Source: Acidimicrobiia bacterium
Lineage (GTDB): Bacteria > Actinomycetota > Acidimicrobiia > IMCC26256 > JAOSJM01
Length of the DNA stretch: 64,000 bases
NCBI GenBank assembly: GCA_027494165.1
Contig: JAOSJM010000001.1
Coordinates: forward strand, 682,001 to 746,000
Reading direction: 5' to 3'
Position numbers and translations under genes: made by a program
Shown: one piece after another, positions 8,865-17,252 of the stretch
Layout of the letters: the number at the start of each line of letters is the position of its first letter
Position numbering within the stretch: position 1 is the stretch's first letter
The notes under the pieces: generated by a model
Seen by the model: the letters and a program-made list of their open reading frames with translations, nothing else
The model's database searches: none
What the model was told of the DNA's origin: nothing

Positions 8865-9977
8865 TCAGCATCCGTGGTCCTCGACCCAGCCGGCGATCCG
8901 GTCGGCGACGGCGTCGCGGGCGCCGGCCGGTTCCAGGAAGTAGTGGTCGCCGGGCATCGTCTCGAACGTCTTGTCCCGGGCCGCCACGGCGTCGAACAGC
9001 TTCCGGGCGTCGGACGGGAACACGCCCTCGTCCGCCGTGGGGTGCAGGAGCAGCGTGGGGAGGTGGAGCCGGGCCAGGTGCGGCGCGGCCTGGCACTGCG
9101 AGTCCTCGAGGCTCCACATCGACAGCCAGGTCCGCAGCGTGTTGAGCACGCCGATCCCGAAGACGCCGGCGTTGGCCCGCTTCGGATCGCCGGAGTAGCA
9201 GCGCGGGACGACCCGGTCGGAGGGGTCGAGGGTCGCGTCGACGAAGCGCAGGTCGGCCCAGGTCCGCTGCACGACGAAGAGCCGGTCGGTCACCCCCGTC
9301 CCGGAGCCGTTCCAGCTCCTCCTTCACCCACGCCGTGATGCGGTGGTTCCGGTCCCGTTGGGCGGCCCGGTATCGCTCGACGAACTCGGGCGGGTAGGGA
9401 GGGCCGTGGCGCGGGTCGAACATGTCGAGGTCGGGGTCGGTGGCCAGCGGATCGTTCTCGTCGAGGACCGACGGGTCCATCCAGTTGGTGAGCACCTCGG
9501 GGCGACCGGGGTGGGCGGCCAGGAACACGAAGAGGTCCCCGGGCGGGAGGTCGAGGATCGCCTCGAGCTCGCGCAGGCCGGGCGCGGGCCGCACGTTCGG
9601 CTCGATGGCCTGCGACTGGTAGGCCCCCATGAGCGACCCGCCCCCCGAGTTCCCGAGGAGGACGACCCGCTCCACCCCGGCGACCTCCCGCAGCCAGCGG
9701 ACGCCGACGCCGATCTCGGCGAGCGCGTGGTCGAGGAGGAAGTAGGCCTCGTTCCCTCGGAAGCGCGTGTTCCATCCGAGGAAGCCGTAGCCGCGGGCCG
9801 CCAGGAGCTCCGCGAGGTAGTGCTCGGAGAAGTCCACGTTGTAGTGGGTGGCGACGAACGCCGTCGTGGGGCGCCCGCCGGCCGGCGTGTGGTAGACGCC
9901 CTGGCAGGGATGCCCCCGGCGCCGGCCCGGCCGACGACGGGGGAGGCCAGACCGACGAGCTGCCGCTCGACGCGCAT
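8865..9977 (-). CDS. Alpha/beta hydrolase, two frameshifts
   Basis: ATG 9977 with a strong AAGGAGGT. The nucleophile elbow reads LLGNSGGGSLMG, and the C-terminal half has DPKRANAGVFGIGVLNTLRTW and the catalytic-His region MPGDHYFLEP. Two breaks are needed to read it through: near 9906-9920 (CCC lacking one base) and in the C5 run at 9293-9297 (one base extra). Together they cancel to about 370 residues. It is a paralogue of the intact hydrolase at 18506-19681 (shared YPPEFVERYRAAQ-like and RDRNHRITAWVKE-like segments). Two homopolymer indels favour sequencing error, but real decay is possible. It is divergent from the ABC importer operon. Confidence 0.7.
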
Positions 9978-10052
9978 GTGGACCTCCTTCGTGCGGAGGT
10001 CGACGCATCCACCGTCACCGTCGCGTCACCGTTGCCCCCCGCTGCTCGTGAC

Positions 10053-10070
10053 CCTAACATCAGGTTCAGA
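10053..10070. promoter_or_regulatory. Operator-like dyad, left member of a mirrored pair
   Basis: CCTAACATCAGGTTCAGA lies in the divergent region between the hydrolase (minus) and the ABC importer (plus). Its reverse complement recurs almost perfectly (17 of 18 bases) at 10110-10127, so the two sites face each other with centres 57 bases apart. Confidence 0.65.
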
Positions 10071-10109
10071 TCACGTCCCGACCTCCCGCCGCACCGGGTC
10101 TTGGCGTGT

Positions 10110-10127
10110 TCTGAACCTGATGTTAGA
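10110..10127. promoter_or_regulatory. Operator-like dyad, right member of a mirrored pair
   Basis: TCTGAACCTGATGTTAGA is the inverted copy of 10053-10070 and lies 43 bases before the GTG of the solute-binding lipoprotein. It may set importer expression in one direction while its partner sets the hydrolase. Confidence 0.65.
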
Positions 10128-10170
10128 TTCGGGAACAGGGAACAGGGATCCCGGCGGACAAGGGGGCAAC

Positions 10171-11454
10171 GTGCATCGAAGGCTCATGGTGCTGGGACTC
10201 GTCCTGGCACTCCTGACGGCGGCGTGCGGCGACGACGACGGCGACGGCAACGCGAACGGCAACGCGGACAGTCCCACCACGGCGGCCGGCCCGGCCGAGG
10301 TGGCGACGGACAAGGGCGTGACCGACGACGAGATCCGCGTCGGGTTCCTCAACGGCTTCACCGGACCGATCGCTCCGCTGGCCATCGCGGCCGGGGCCGG
10401 GTTCGACGCGGCCGTGCACGAGGTGAACGAGGCGGGTGGCATCTGCGGCCGCGAGGTCGTCACCGTCCGGGGCGACACGAAGTACGACCCGCAGGTGTCG
10501 GTGCAGGAGTACCGGGCCAACAAGGACGACGTGGTGATGCTGGGGTCCCTCACCGGGACCGCCGCGCTGTTCGGGCTCTCCGAGGACATCGCCCGCGACG
10601 GGATCACGGTCCTCGGCGCCACGGGCTCGGCCAGCGTCCTCCCGCTGGAGAACATCTGGCTCTACATCACGTCCTTCACCCACCAGGCCCTCAACGCCAT
10701 CAGCTGGGCGGCCGAGGAAGAGGCCGGTGACGACGGCGCTCTCCAGCTCGGGATCCTCTACCAGGACGACCCGTTCGGCCAGGAGGGCCTCGCGGCGGCG
10801 CAGTTCGCCGAGGCCAACCTCGACAACGTGGAGATCGTCGGTGAGGCCAAGTACGCCGCCGGGGACCAGGACTTCACCGCCCAGGCCCAGGCCCTGAAGG
10901 ACTCCGGGGCCGAGGTCGTGTGGCTCCACGCCATCCCCTCGGCGGTCACGCCCTTCCTCGGGGCGGCCGCGCAGATCGGGTACGAGGCCATCTTCATCGG
11001 CATCGACGCGTCGTGGTCGGCCACGATGGTCGAGCCGCTCGGCGACATCCTCGACAACTACCGGGTCGTCACGTCGAGCGTGGCCTGGGGCGAGGACGTC
11101 GCGGGCATGGACGAGCTCCTGGCCGCCTACGAGGCGGTCTCGTCCGACCCGGGCAACGACTTCGTGATCGCCGGCTACATCAACGGGCGGGTCGCCATGG
11201 CGGCGCTCCGTCGGGCCTGCGAGCTTGGCGACCTGACCCAGGCCGGGATCGGGAAGGCGATGGTCGGCCTCGAGGTGGACAACGGCGGGCTCGGACCGAA
11301 GCTGTCCTTCGGTGACACGCTGGACGAGCAGATCCCCTCTCGGGCGACGCGCGTCAACGCGATCAACCTGGAGGAGAAGCGGGCCGAGCCGCTCACGGAC
11401 TTCGCGGCGTCCCCGCTCGCGGAGCAGTGGACGTTCGACGAGCTCCCCGGGTGA
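10171..11454 (+). CDS. Liv-type ABC importer, substrate-binding lipoprotein
   Basis: 427 residues from GTG 10171 (AGGGGG upstream). A lipoprotein signal (RRLMVLGLVLALLTAACGDD) is followed by an Asp/Asn/Gly-rich linker and a Peripla_BP_6 fold beginning DDEIRVGFLNGFTGPIAPLA. GRDVxTVRGDTK-like and ILYQDDPFGQEGLAAAQ segments are typical of branched-chain amino acid/amide receptors. The ligand may not be an amino acid: the next gene is a long-chain acyl-CoA ligase inside the importer operon, which suggests import of a hydrophobic carboxylate. Mirrored operator-like sites precede it. Confidence 0.88.
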   Translation: MHRRLMVLGLVLALLTAACGDDDGDGNANGNADSPTTAAGPAEVATDKGVTDDEIRVGFLNGFTGPIAPLAIAAGAGFDAAVHEVNEAGGICGREVVTVRGDTKYDPQVSVQEYRANKDDVVMLGSLTGTAALFGLSEDIARDGITVLGATGSASVLPLENIWLYITSFTHQALNAISWAAEEEAGDDGALQLGILYQDDPFGQEGLAAAQFAEANLDNVEIVGEAKYAAGDQDFTAQAQALKDSGAEVVWLHAIPSAVTPFLGAAAQIGYEAIFIGIDASWSATMVEPLGDILDNYRVVTSSVAWGEDVAGMDELLAAYEAVSSDPGNDFVIAGYINGRVAMAALRRACELGDLTQAGIGKAMVGLEVDNGGLGPKLSFGDTLDEQIPSRATRVNAINLEEKRAEPLTDFAASPLAEQWTFDELPG

Positions 11455-11557
11455 TCCCTCCCCGGCTCGGGCGCGGGCGGACCGACGGTCCGCCCGCCCC
11501 GGCCGCCGGGGACCCGAGCCAGGCGCCGGCCGATCCGAAGGGAGCGCAGCGACCCCC

Positions 11558-13435
11558 ATGAGCACCACGGCAGTGCGACCCGCGACCGACGAGCGGCTCG
11601 CCCTCGACACCGTCCCGAAGCTCCTCTGGCACCGGGCCCACGAGCATCCGGCTCGGATCGTGTTCCGGCACAAGGAGCTCGGGATCTGGAACCCCATCAC
11701 CTGGGCGACCTACCTCGCCCGGACCGAGGCGTTCGCCCTGGGGCTCGGGACCCTGGGCGTCGAGCCGGGTGACCGCGTCGCGGTCCACTCCGAGAACCGT
11801 CCCGAGTGGGTGTACGCCGACGTCGCCATCGAGGCCTGCCGGGCCATCGTGGTCGGCATCTACCCCACGAACCCGGCCGCCGAGGTCCGGTACCTGCTCC
11901 AGAACTCGGGAGCCAAGGTGCTCGTGGCCGAGGACCAGGAACAGGTCGACAAGGCGCTCGAGGTCTTCGACGAGTGCCCGGACCTCGAGCGCATCGTCGT
12001 GATCGATCCCAAGGGGATGCGCAGCTACTCGCATCCCGCGCTCGTGAGCTACGACGAGATCGAGGCACGGGGGCGCGAGCTGGCCGAGGCGGATCCCGAT
12101 GCCTTCCACCGGCTCGTCGCCGACACCCGAGCCGAGGACGTGGCCGTGCTCGTGTACACGTCGGGGACGACCGGTCCTCCCAAGGGCGCCATGCTCACCC
12201 AGCAGAACGGCCTCGTCGGGACCCGGGCGTTCGCCGAGGGGATCGGCATCCGCGACGACGAGCAGACGGTCTCCTACCTGCCCCTCTGCCATCTCGCCGA
12301 GCGGGTCTGGACGCTCTACGCCCCACTGACCTACGGCGTGGTGGCGAACTTCGCCGAGTCGATCGACAGCGTCCAGCAGGACATCTACGAGATCGCCCCG
12401 ACCTTCTTCGGTGCCGTGCCGCGGATCGCCGAGAAGATGCAGTCCGGCGTCGAGATCCGCCTCATGGACTCGGCCTGGATCAAGCGCAAGAACTACGAGC
12501 TGTGGATGCGGGTCGGGAGGAAGCTCGCCCGTGAGCGCCTCGAGCGCAGGGGCCACCTGAGCGCCCCGTCGCGGGTCCTCTACGCGCTGGGCAACCTCTT
12601 CCTCTACCGGGCCCTGCGCGAGCGGCTGGGCATGAAGCGGGTCCGCCACTGCCTCATCGGGACGGCGCCGGTGGCCCCCGAGCTCATGGAGTACTTCCAC
12701 GCCATCGGGATCCGCATGATCCAGGCGTACGGCCAGACGGAGTGCGGCGGTGCCTCGCACGCCCACAAGGGCTGGGACATCCGCTTCGACACCGTGGGCG
12801 TCCCTTTTCCGGCCTACGAGTGCCGTCTCGACCCGGACACGGACGAGGTGCTCCTCCGCAGCGAGGGGAACTTCGCCGGCTACTGGAACAACCCCGAGGC
12901 GACCGCCAGGACCCTCGTCGACGGATGGCTCCACACCGGTGACCAGGGGGTGATCCACGACGGCGAGCAGCTCCAGATCGTGGGTCGCATCAAGGACATC
13001 ATCATCACGGCCGGCGGCAAGAACATCTCTCCCTCCGAGATCGAGAACAAGCTCAAGTTCTCCCCGTACGTCAAGGAGGCCGTGGTCATCGGCGAAGGAC
13101 GCAAGTACCTGACGGCCCTCATCGGTATCGAGTTCGACAACGTCGCCCACTGGGCCGAACGGCGCGGCATCCCGTACACCACGTACCGGGACCTCTCCGA
13201 ACGTGAGGAGGTCGTGGAGCTGGTGAGCGAGTGGGTGCAGCACGTGAACGACGAGCTGGCCCGGGTGGAGAACATCCGCAAGTTCCGGCTCATCCCCAAG
13301 GAGCTCGACCACGAGGACGAGGAGCTCACGGCCACCCAGAAGGTCAAGCGGTCGTCGATCGAGAAGAAGTTCCAGGAGCTCGTCGAGACCATGTACGGCT
13401 CGAGGCCGGCGCCCGAGGCGGAAGCGGTCCGATGA
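11558..13435 (+). CDS. Long-chain acyl-CoA synthetase (FadD15-like)
   Basis: 625 residues from ATG 11558 (GAAGGGAG upstream). The long form matches FadD15-type synthetases: P-loop YTSGTTGPPKGAML, AYGQTECGGASH, DGWLHTGDQG, GRIKDIIITAGGKNISP and a C-terminal TATQKVKRSSIEKKF bearing the catalytic Lys. It makes acyl-CoA from the acid, ATP and CoA. Its stop overlaps the start of the permease gene as ATGA, so it is translated as part of the importer operon and probably traps the incoming acid as a CoA ester. Confidence 0.9.
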   Translation: MSTTAVRPATDERLALDTVPKLLWHRAHEHPARIVFRHKELGIWNPITWATYLARTEAFALGLGTLGVEPGDRVAVHSENRPEWVYADVAIEACRAIVVGIYPTNPAAEVRYLLQNSGAKVLVAEDQEQVDKALEVFDECPDLERIVVIDPKGMRSYSHPALVSYDEIEARGRELAEADPDAFHRLVADTRAEDVAVLVYTSGTTGPPKGAMLTQQNGLVGTRAFAEGIGIRDDEQTVSYLPLCHLAERVWTLYAPLTYGVVANFAESIDSVQQDIYEIAPTFFGAVPRIAEKMQSGVEIRLMDSAWIKRKNYELWMRVGRKLARERLERRGHLSAPSRVLYALGNLFLYRALRERLGMKRVRHCLIGTAPVAPELMEYFHAIGIRMIQAYGQTECGGASHAHKGWDIRFDTVGVPFPAYECRLDPDTDEVLLRSEGNFAGYWNNPEATARTLVDGWLHTGDQGVIHDGEQLQIVGRIKDIIITAGGKNISPSEIENKLKFSPYVKEAVVIGEGRKYLTALIGIEFDNVAHWAERRGIPYTTYRDLSEREEVVELVSEWVQHVNDELARVENIRKFRLIPKELDHEDEELTATQKVKRSSIEKKFQELVETMYGSRPAPEAEAVR

Positions 13436-14316
13436 CGAAGTTCCTCCAGCTCCTGTTCCAGGGGATGTCCCTCGGGGCCATCTACGCCCTCATCGCCCTG
13501 GGGTTCGTCATCGTCTTCAAGGGCTCCGGCGTCTTCAACTTCGCCCACGGAGACTTCGTGATGGCCGGCGCGTACGTCGTGGTCGTCGCCGCGGCCAGCG
13601 CCCCGTACGGTCTCGCCGTGGCCCTGGCCCTGCTCGTGCTCGTGCTCCTGGCGCTCGTCGTCGAGCGCACGGTGCTCAGACCCATGCTGGGTCAGCCGCT
13701 CTTCGCCGTGATCATGGTGACCCTCGGCGTCTCGATCATGGTGAGATCCGTGGTCGCCATGCTCTGGGGCGTCGAGGAACGGGGGTCCTCGGCCGAGCCC
13801 ATCGGGCGGGGCGTGGTGCACGCGGGCGAGGTGGCCCTGCCCTGGGTCGGGATCTGGACGATCGGCGTCTCCGTCCTGCTCCTCGCCGCCCTGTGGTTCT
13901 TCTTCCAGAAGACCGGCTACGGGCTCGCGCTCCGGGCGACCGCGAACAGCCAAGAGGCGGCGCTCGCCCAGGGGATCGACATCCGGCGCATGTTCGCGCT
14001 CTCGTGGGCCATCGCGGGGGTGCTCGCCGTCGCCGCCGGGATCTTCCTCGGGGCGTTCCCGCGGCAGGTGACGCCCGCGATGGGGGCGACCGCCCTGGCC
14101 GCCCTCCCCGCCATCATCATCGGGGGCTTCGACTCCGTCCCGGGGGCCGTGGTCGGGGGGCTCTCGGTCGGGATGATCCAGGTGCTCGGCGCCGGCTACC
14201 TGGCCGACGTCGGCGGCGGGAACTTCCACGAGGTCCTGCCCTACCTGGTGATGCTGCTCGTCCTCGCCGTGCGTCCGTACGGGCTGTTCGGCAGCCCCGA
14301 CATCGAGAGGGTGTGA
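13432..14316 (+). CDS. livH: Liv-type ABC importer permease, LivH family
   Basis: 294 residues, about eight hydrophobic segments. It begins FLQLLFQGMSLGAIYALIAL and has the family's GFVIVFKGSGVFNFAHGDF near residue 30 and the EAA-like cytoplasmic loop ALRATANSQEAALAQGID. The C-terminal PYLVMLLVLAVRPYGLFG is characteristic. ATG 13432 overlaps the ligase stop. The gene name reflects the family; leucine transport is not implied. Confidence 0.9.
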   Translation: MTKFLQLLFQGMSLGAIYALIALGFVIVFKGSGVFNFAHGDFVMAGAYVVVVAAASAPYGLAVALALLVLVLLALVVERTVLRPMLGQPLFAVIMVTLGVSIMVRSVVAMLWGVEERGSSAEPIGRGVVHAGEVALPWVGIWTIGVSVLLLAALWFFFQKTGYGLALRATANSQEAALAQGIDIRRMFALSWAIAGVLAVAAGIFLGAFPRQVTPAMGATALAALPAIIIGGFDSVPGAVVGGLSVGMIQVLGAGYLADVGGGNFHEVLPYLVMLLVLAVRPYGLFGSPDIERV

Positions 14317-14317
14317 C

Positions 14318-15409
14318 GTGGCCTCCGGGGTCATCGCCCAGACCTATCGCCAGGACATGGCCCTGCGCCGGGGGTCCCTGCAGTGGCTCGGCGTCGCCGC
14401 CGTGGCCGCCCTCGCCCTCGTGTACCCGTTCTGGGCCGATGCCCGGTGGGAGACGGTCGGCGTGTTCGTGCTCATCGCCGCCACCGCGGGGCTCGGCCTG
14501 CACGTGCTCACCGGCCTCGCCGGGCAGGTGTCGCTCGGGCACTCGGCCTTCGTGGGTGTGGGGGCCTACACCGCGATCTGGCTCGGGGCGGACCACGGGA
14601 TGCCGATGTGGGTGTGGCTCCCCGTCTCCGGTCTGGTGCCCGCCGCGGTCGCGCTCCTGGTGGCGCCGTTCGCGGCCCGGGTCCGGGGGCTCTACCTCGC
14701 CGTCGTGTCGGTGGCGCTGATCTTCGTGGCCAACTACTTCTGGAACTGGTGGGACTGGCTCACCGGGGGGTTCAACGGGCGCACCGCCCAGCCGACGACC
14801 GTCATGGGCCACAACCTGTTCGACGATCTCGACGTGTTCGGGCTCGTGCACCTCAACTCCAACGAGCAGTTCTGGTTCCTCGTGCTGGCGGTCTTCCTCC
14901 CGCTCGCCCTGGCCGCGCGCAACATCCAGCGGACCCGCATCGGGAGGGCCTTCATGTCGGTGCGGGAGCGGGATCTCGCCGCCTCGGTCGCCGGGGTCCC
15001 GGTCACGCGCACGAAGGTCCTCGGCTTCGTCGTGGCCGCCTTCTACGCGGGCGTCGCCGGCTCGCTGCTCGCGGCGTACCAGTCGTACGTCGTCCCGAGC
15101 CAGTGGAACCTGCTCCTCGCCATCTCGTACATCGCGATGATCGTGATCGGGGGCCTGGGCTCGGTGCTCGGCGTCGTGCTGGGCGCCGTCTTCGTCACCG
15201 CGCTCCCCACGTTCGTCGAGTCGCTCGCGGACGTCCTGCCCCTCCTCACCGACAAGCCGTCCACGTCCGGAGGGCTGACGGTCGACCTGGTGTCGACCTT
15301 CCTCTACGGGCTCGCGATCGTCGTCGTGATGGTCGCCGAGCCCCGGGGGATCATGGGGCTGTGGGAGCGGTTCAAGCTGTTCTGGAGGTCGTGGCCGTGG
15401 AGCCCGTGA
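14318..15409 (+). CDS. livM: Liv-type ABC importer permease, LivM family
   Basis: 363 residues from GTG 14318, one base after the livH stop. The Liv permease signature AGQVSLGHSAFVGVGAYTA is at residues ~65-85, and the coupling loop VRERDLAASVAGVPVTRTKV at ~205. About nine membrane segments, ending in an EPRGIMGLWERFK tail typical of LivM. It should pair with the preceding LivH-type protein to form the channel. Confidence 0.9.
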   Translation: MASGVIAQTYRQDMALRRGSLQWLGVAAVAALALVYPFWADARWETVGVFVLIAATAGLGLHVLTGLAGQVSLGHSAFVGVGAYTAIWLGADHGMPMWVWLPVSGLVPAAVALLVAPFAARVRGLYLAVVSVALIFVANYFWNWWDWLTGGFNGRTAQPTTVMGHNLFDDLDVFGLVHLNSNEQFWFLVLAVFLPLALAARNIQRTRIGRAFMSVRERDLAASVAGVPVTRTKVLGFVVAAFYAGVAGSLLAAYQSYVVPSQWNLLLAISYIAMIVIGGLGSVLGVVLGAVFVTALPTFVESLADVLPLLTDKPSTSGGLTVDLVSTFLYGLAIVVVMVAEPRGIMGLWERFKLFWRSWPWSP

Positions 15410-16245
15410 TCGTCGACGTCGCCCGCGACGAGAGCACACCGGTCACGCCGATGCTCGAGATCCGCAACCTCGAGATCGGCTACGAGCGCCTCGCCGAGGT
15501 GGTCCGCGGGGTGAGCCTGACCGTGGGCCAGGGCTCCATCGTCACCCTGCTCGGGCCGAACGGCGCCGGGAAGACGACCATCCTCCGGGCCGTCTCCGGC
15601 CTCCTCGACATCCACGACGGGGAGGTCCGCAAGGGACAGGTGATCCTGGACGGGGCGGACGTCACCGGTGCGCCGGCGGCCCGCATGGTCCGCTCCGGGG
15701 TCACGCTCGTCCCCGAGGGTCGCCAGGTCTTCGACGTGCTCACCGTGGAGGAGAACCTCCGCAGCGGCGCCCACACGCGTCGGCGGGATCCGCAGGAGGT
15801 CGAGGAGAGCCTCGCCGAGGTGTTCACGCTGTTCCCGCCGCTCGAGAAGCTCCGGCGGCGTACCGCCGGCTACCTCTCGGGAGGCGAGCAGCAGATGCTG
15901 GCCATCGGGCGGGCGCTCATGGCCCGACCCCGCCTGCTCCTCCTCGACGAGCCGAGCCTCGGCCTGGCCCCGAAGGTGGTCGAGGAGATCTGCCGGGTGC
16001 TCGTGGAGATCAACCGGAGGGGGACCTCGGTCCTCCTCGTCGAGCAGAACGCGCTCATCGCGCTCCGGATGGCGCACGACGGGTACGTGCTCGAGAACGG
16101 GCGGATCGTGCTCGACGGGCCATCGGACCGGCTGCTCGCCAACGACGACATCCGCGAGTTCTACCTGGGCCTGCACCCGGGTGGGGAGCGGCGCAGCTAT
16201 CGAGAGATCAAGCACTACCGCCGGCGCAAGCGGTGGCTCTCCTGA
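15397..16245 (+). CDS. livF: Liv-type ABC importer ATPase, LivF family
   Basis: 282 residues. GTG 15397 is chosen because GGAGG ends 9 bases upstream; GTG 15406 would give a GTGA overlap. Walker A LLGPNGAGKTTILRAVSGLL, signature YLSGGEQQMLAIGRALM, Walker B LLLLDEPSLGLAP and a His-switch-like Q (LLVEQNAL) are all present. The basic C-terminal extension EIKHYRRRKRWLS marks the LivF subtype found next to acyl-CoA ligases. No second ATPase (LivG) gene lies in this operon or window, although Liv importers normally need two. Confidence 0.88.
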   Translation: MEPVIVDVARDESTPVTPMLEIRNLEIGYERLAEVVRGVSLTVGQGSIVTLLGPNGAGKTTILRAVSGLLDIHDGEVRKGQVILDGADVTGAPAARMVRSGVTLVPEGRQVFDVLTVEENLRSGAHTRRRDPQEVEESLAEVFTLFPPLEKLRRRTAGYLSGGEQQMLAIGRALMARPRLLLLDEPSLGLAPKVVEEICRVLVEINRRGTSVLLVEQNALIALRMAHDGYVLENGRIVLDGPSDRLLANDDIREFYLGLHPGGERRSYREIKHYRRRKRWLS

Positions 16246-16306
16246 GCCCCGGCCCGACGCCGACCTGAGGCCCGACCGTCACGGACCGTCACGAGGGGGG
16301 AAGCCG

Positions 16307-17251
16307 TTGAAGGCCGTGCTCCAGTACCGGGCCAGCCCCGGGTTCGTCCGCACGCTCCGGGAGCGCGCGCCCGGCTGGCTCGACGTCGTGGTCGTGGACG
16401 AGCGCGACCGCTCCACGTTCGCCGCGGAGATGCGGGACGCCGAGGTGCTCCTCCACGTCCTGGAGCCCGTGACGGCCGCGGTCCTCGAGGCGTCTTCGTC
16501 GCTGCGGCTCGTGCAGAAGATCGGGGTCGGCGTGAACACGATCGACCTCGACGCCGCCCGGGCCCGGGGGGTGGCCGTGGCCAACATGCCCGGCACGAAC
16601 ACGACGGCGGTCGTCGAGCACACGCTGGCCCTCCTCCTGGCCGCGCTCCGCCGGATCCCCGCGTTCGACCGGTCGACCCGGTCCGGCCGGGGCTGGGAGC
16701 CGGACCTCGGATCGGTCGACGCGGTGGGGGAGCTGGCGGGGAGGACGGTGGGCCTCGTCGGGTACGGCGCCGTCGCGTCCCAGCTCGCGCCGGTCCTGTG
16801 CGCCCTCGGCGCCCGGGTCCTCCACAGCACCCGGACCGCGCGGCCCGACGCCGTGTCCGAGCCCCGGTCGCTCGACGACCTCCTCGGCGAGTCCGACGTC
16901 GTCTCGCTCCACCTCCCCCTCACGGCCGAGACGACCGGGCTCCTCGACCGGGACCGCATCGCGAGGATGAAGCCGGGGGCCGTGCTCGTGAACACGGCCC
17001 GGGGGGCGCTCGTGGACGAGGACGCGCTCGTCGACGCGCTGCGGTCGGGCCACCTCCGGGCGGCCGCCCTCGACGTGTTCGCCGAGGAGCCGGTCGCGCC
17101 CGACCACCCGCTCCTCGCCCTCGACAACGTGGTGGTGACGCCCCACGTCGCGTGGCTCACCCCCGAGACGCTGGCCCGCAGCGCGTCGGTCGCCTTCGAG
17201 AACTGCCGCCGGCTCCGCGCCGGCGAGCCGATCCTCCACCGGGTGGTGTGA
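16307..17251 (+). CDS. D-2-hydroxyacid dehydrogenase family (phosphoglycerate-dehydrogenase-like)
   Basis: 314 residues from TTG 16307, preceded by GAGGGGGGAAG. The Rossmann motif GLVGYGAVASQLAPVL is near residue 150. The substrate Arg (NTARGALVDEDALVDAL), catalytic Glu (FAEEPV) and catalytic His (VTPHVAWLTPETL) follow in the family order. The family uses NAD(P)H to interconvert 2-oxo and 2-hydroxy acids. It sits 61 bases after the importer ATPase and 1 base before the CoA transferase, so it probably shares their transcript. Confidence 0.85.
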   Translation: MKAVLQYRASPGFVRTLRERAPGWLDVVVVDERDRSTFAAEMRDAEVLLHVLEPVTAAVLEASSSLRLVQKIGVGVNTIDLDAARARGVAVANMPGTNTTAVVEHTLALLLAALRRIPAFDRSTRSGRGWEPDLGSVDAVGELAGRTVGLVGYGAVASQLAPVLCALGARVLHSTRTARPDAVSEPRSLDDLLGESDVVSLHLPLTAETTGLLDRDRIARMKPGAVLVNTARGALVDEDALVDALRSGHLRAAALDVFAEEPVAPDHPLLALDNVVVTPHVAWLTPETLARSASVAFENCRRLRAGEPILHRVV

Positions 17252-17252
17252 C

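Noticed and set aside
16270..16296. Direct repeat GACCGTCAC x2 before the 2-hydroxyacid dehydrogenase as another operator
   Set aside because: It is a short direct repeat, not a TGAC-N6-GTCA dyad, and lies in what looks like an operon spacer.
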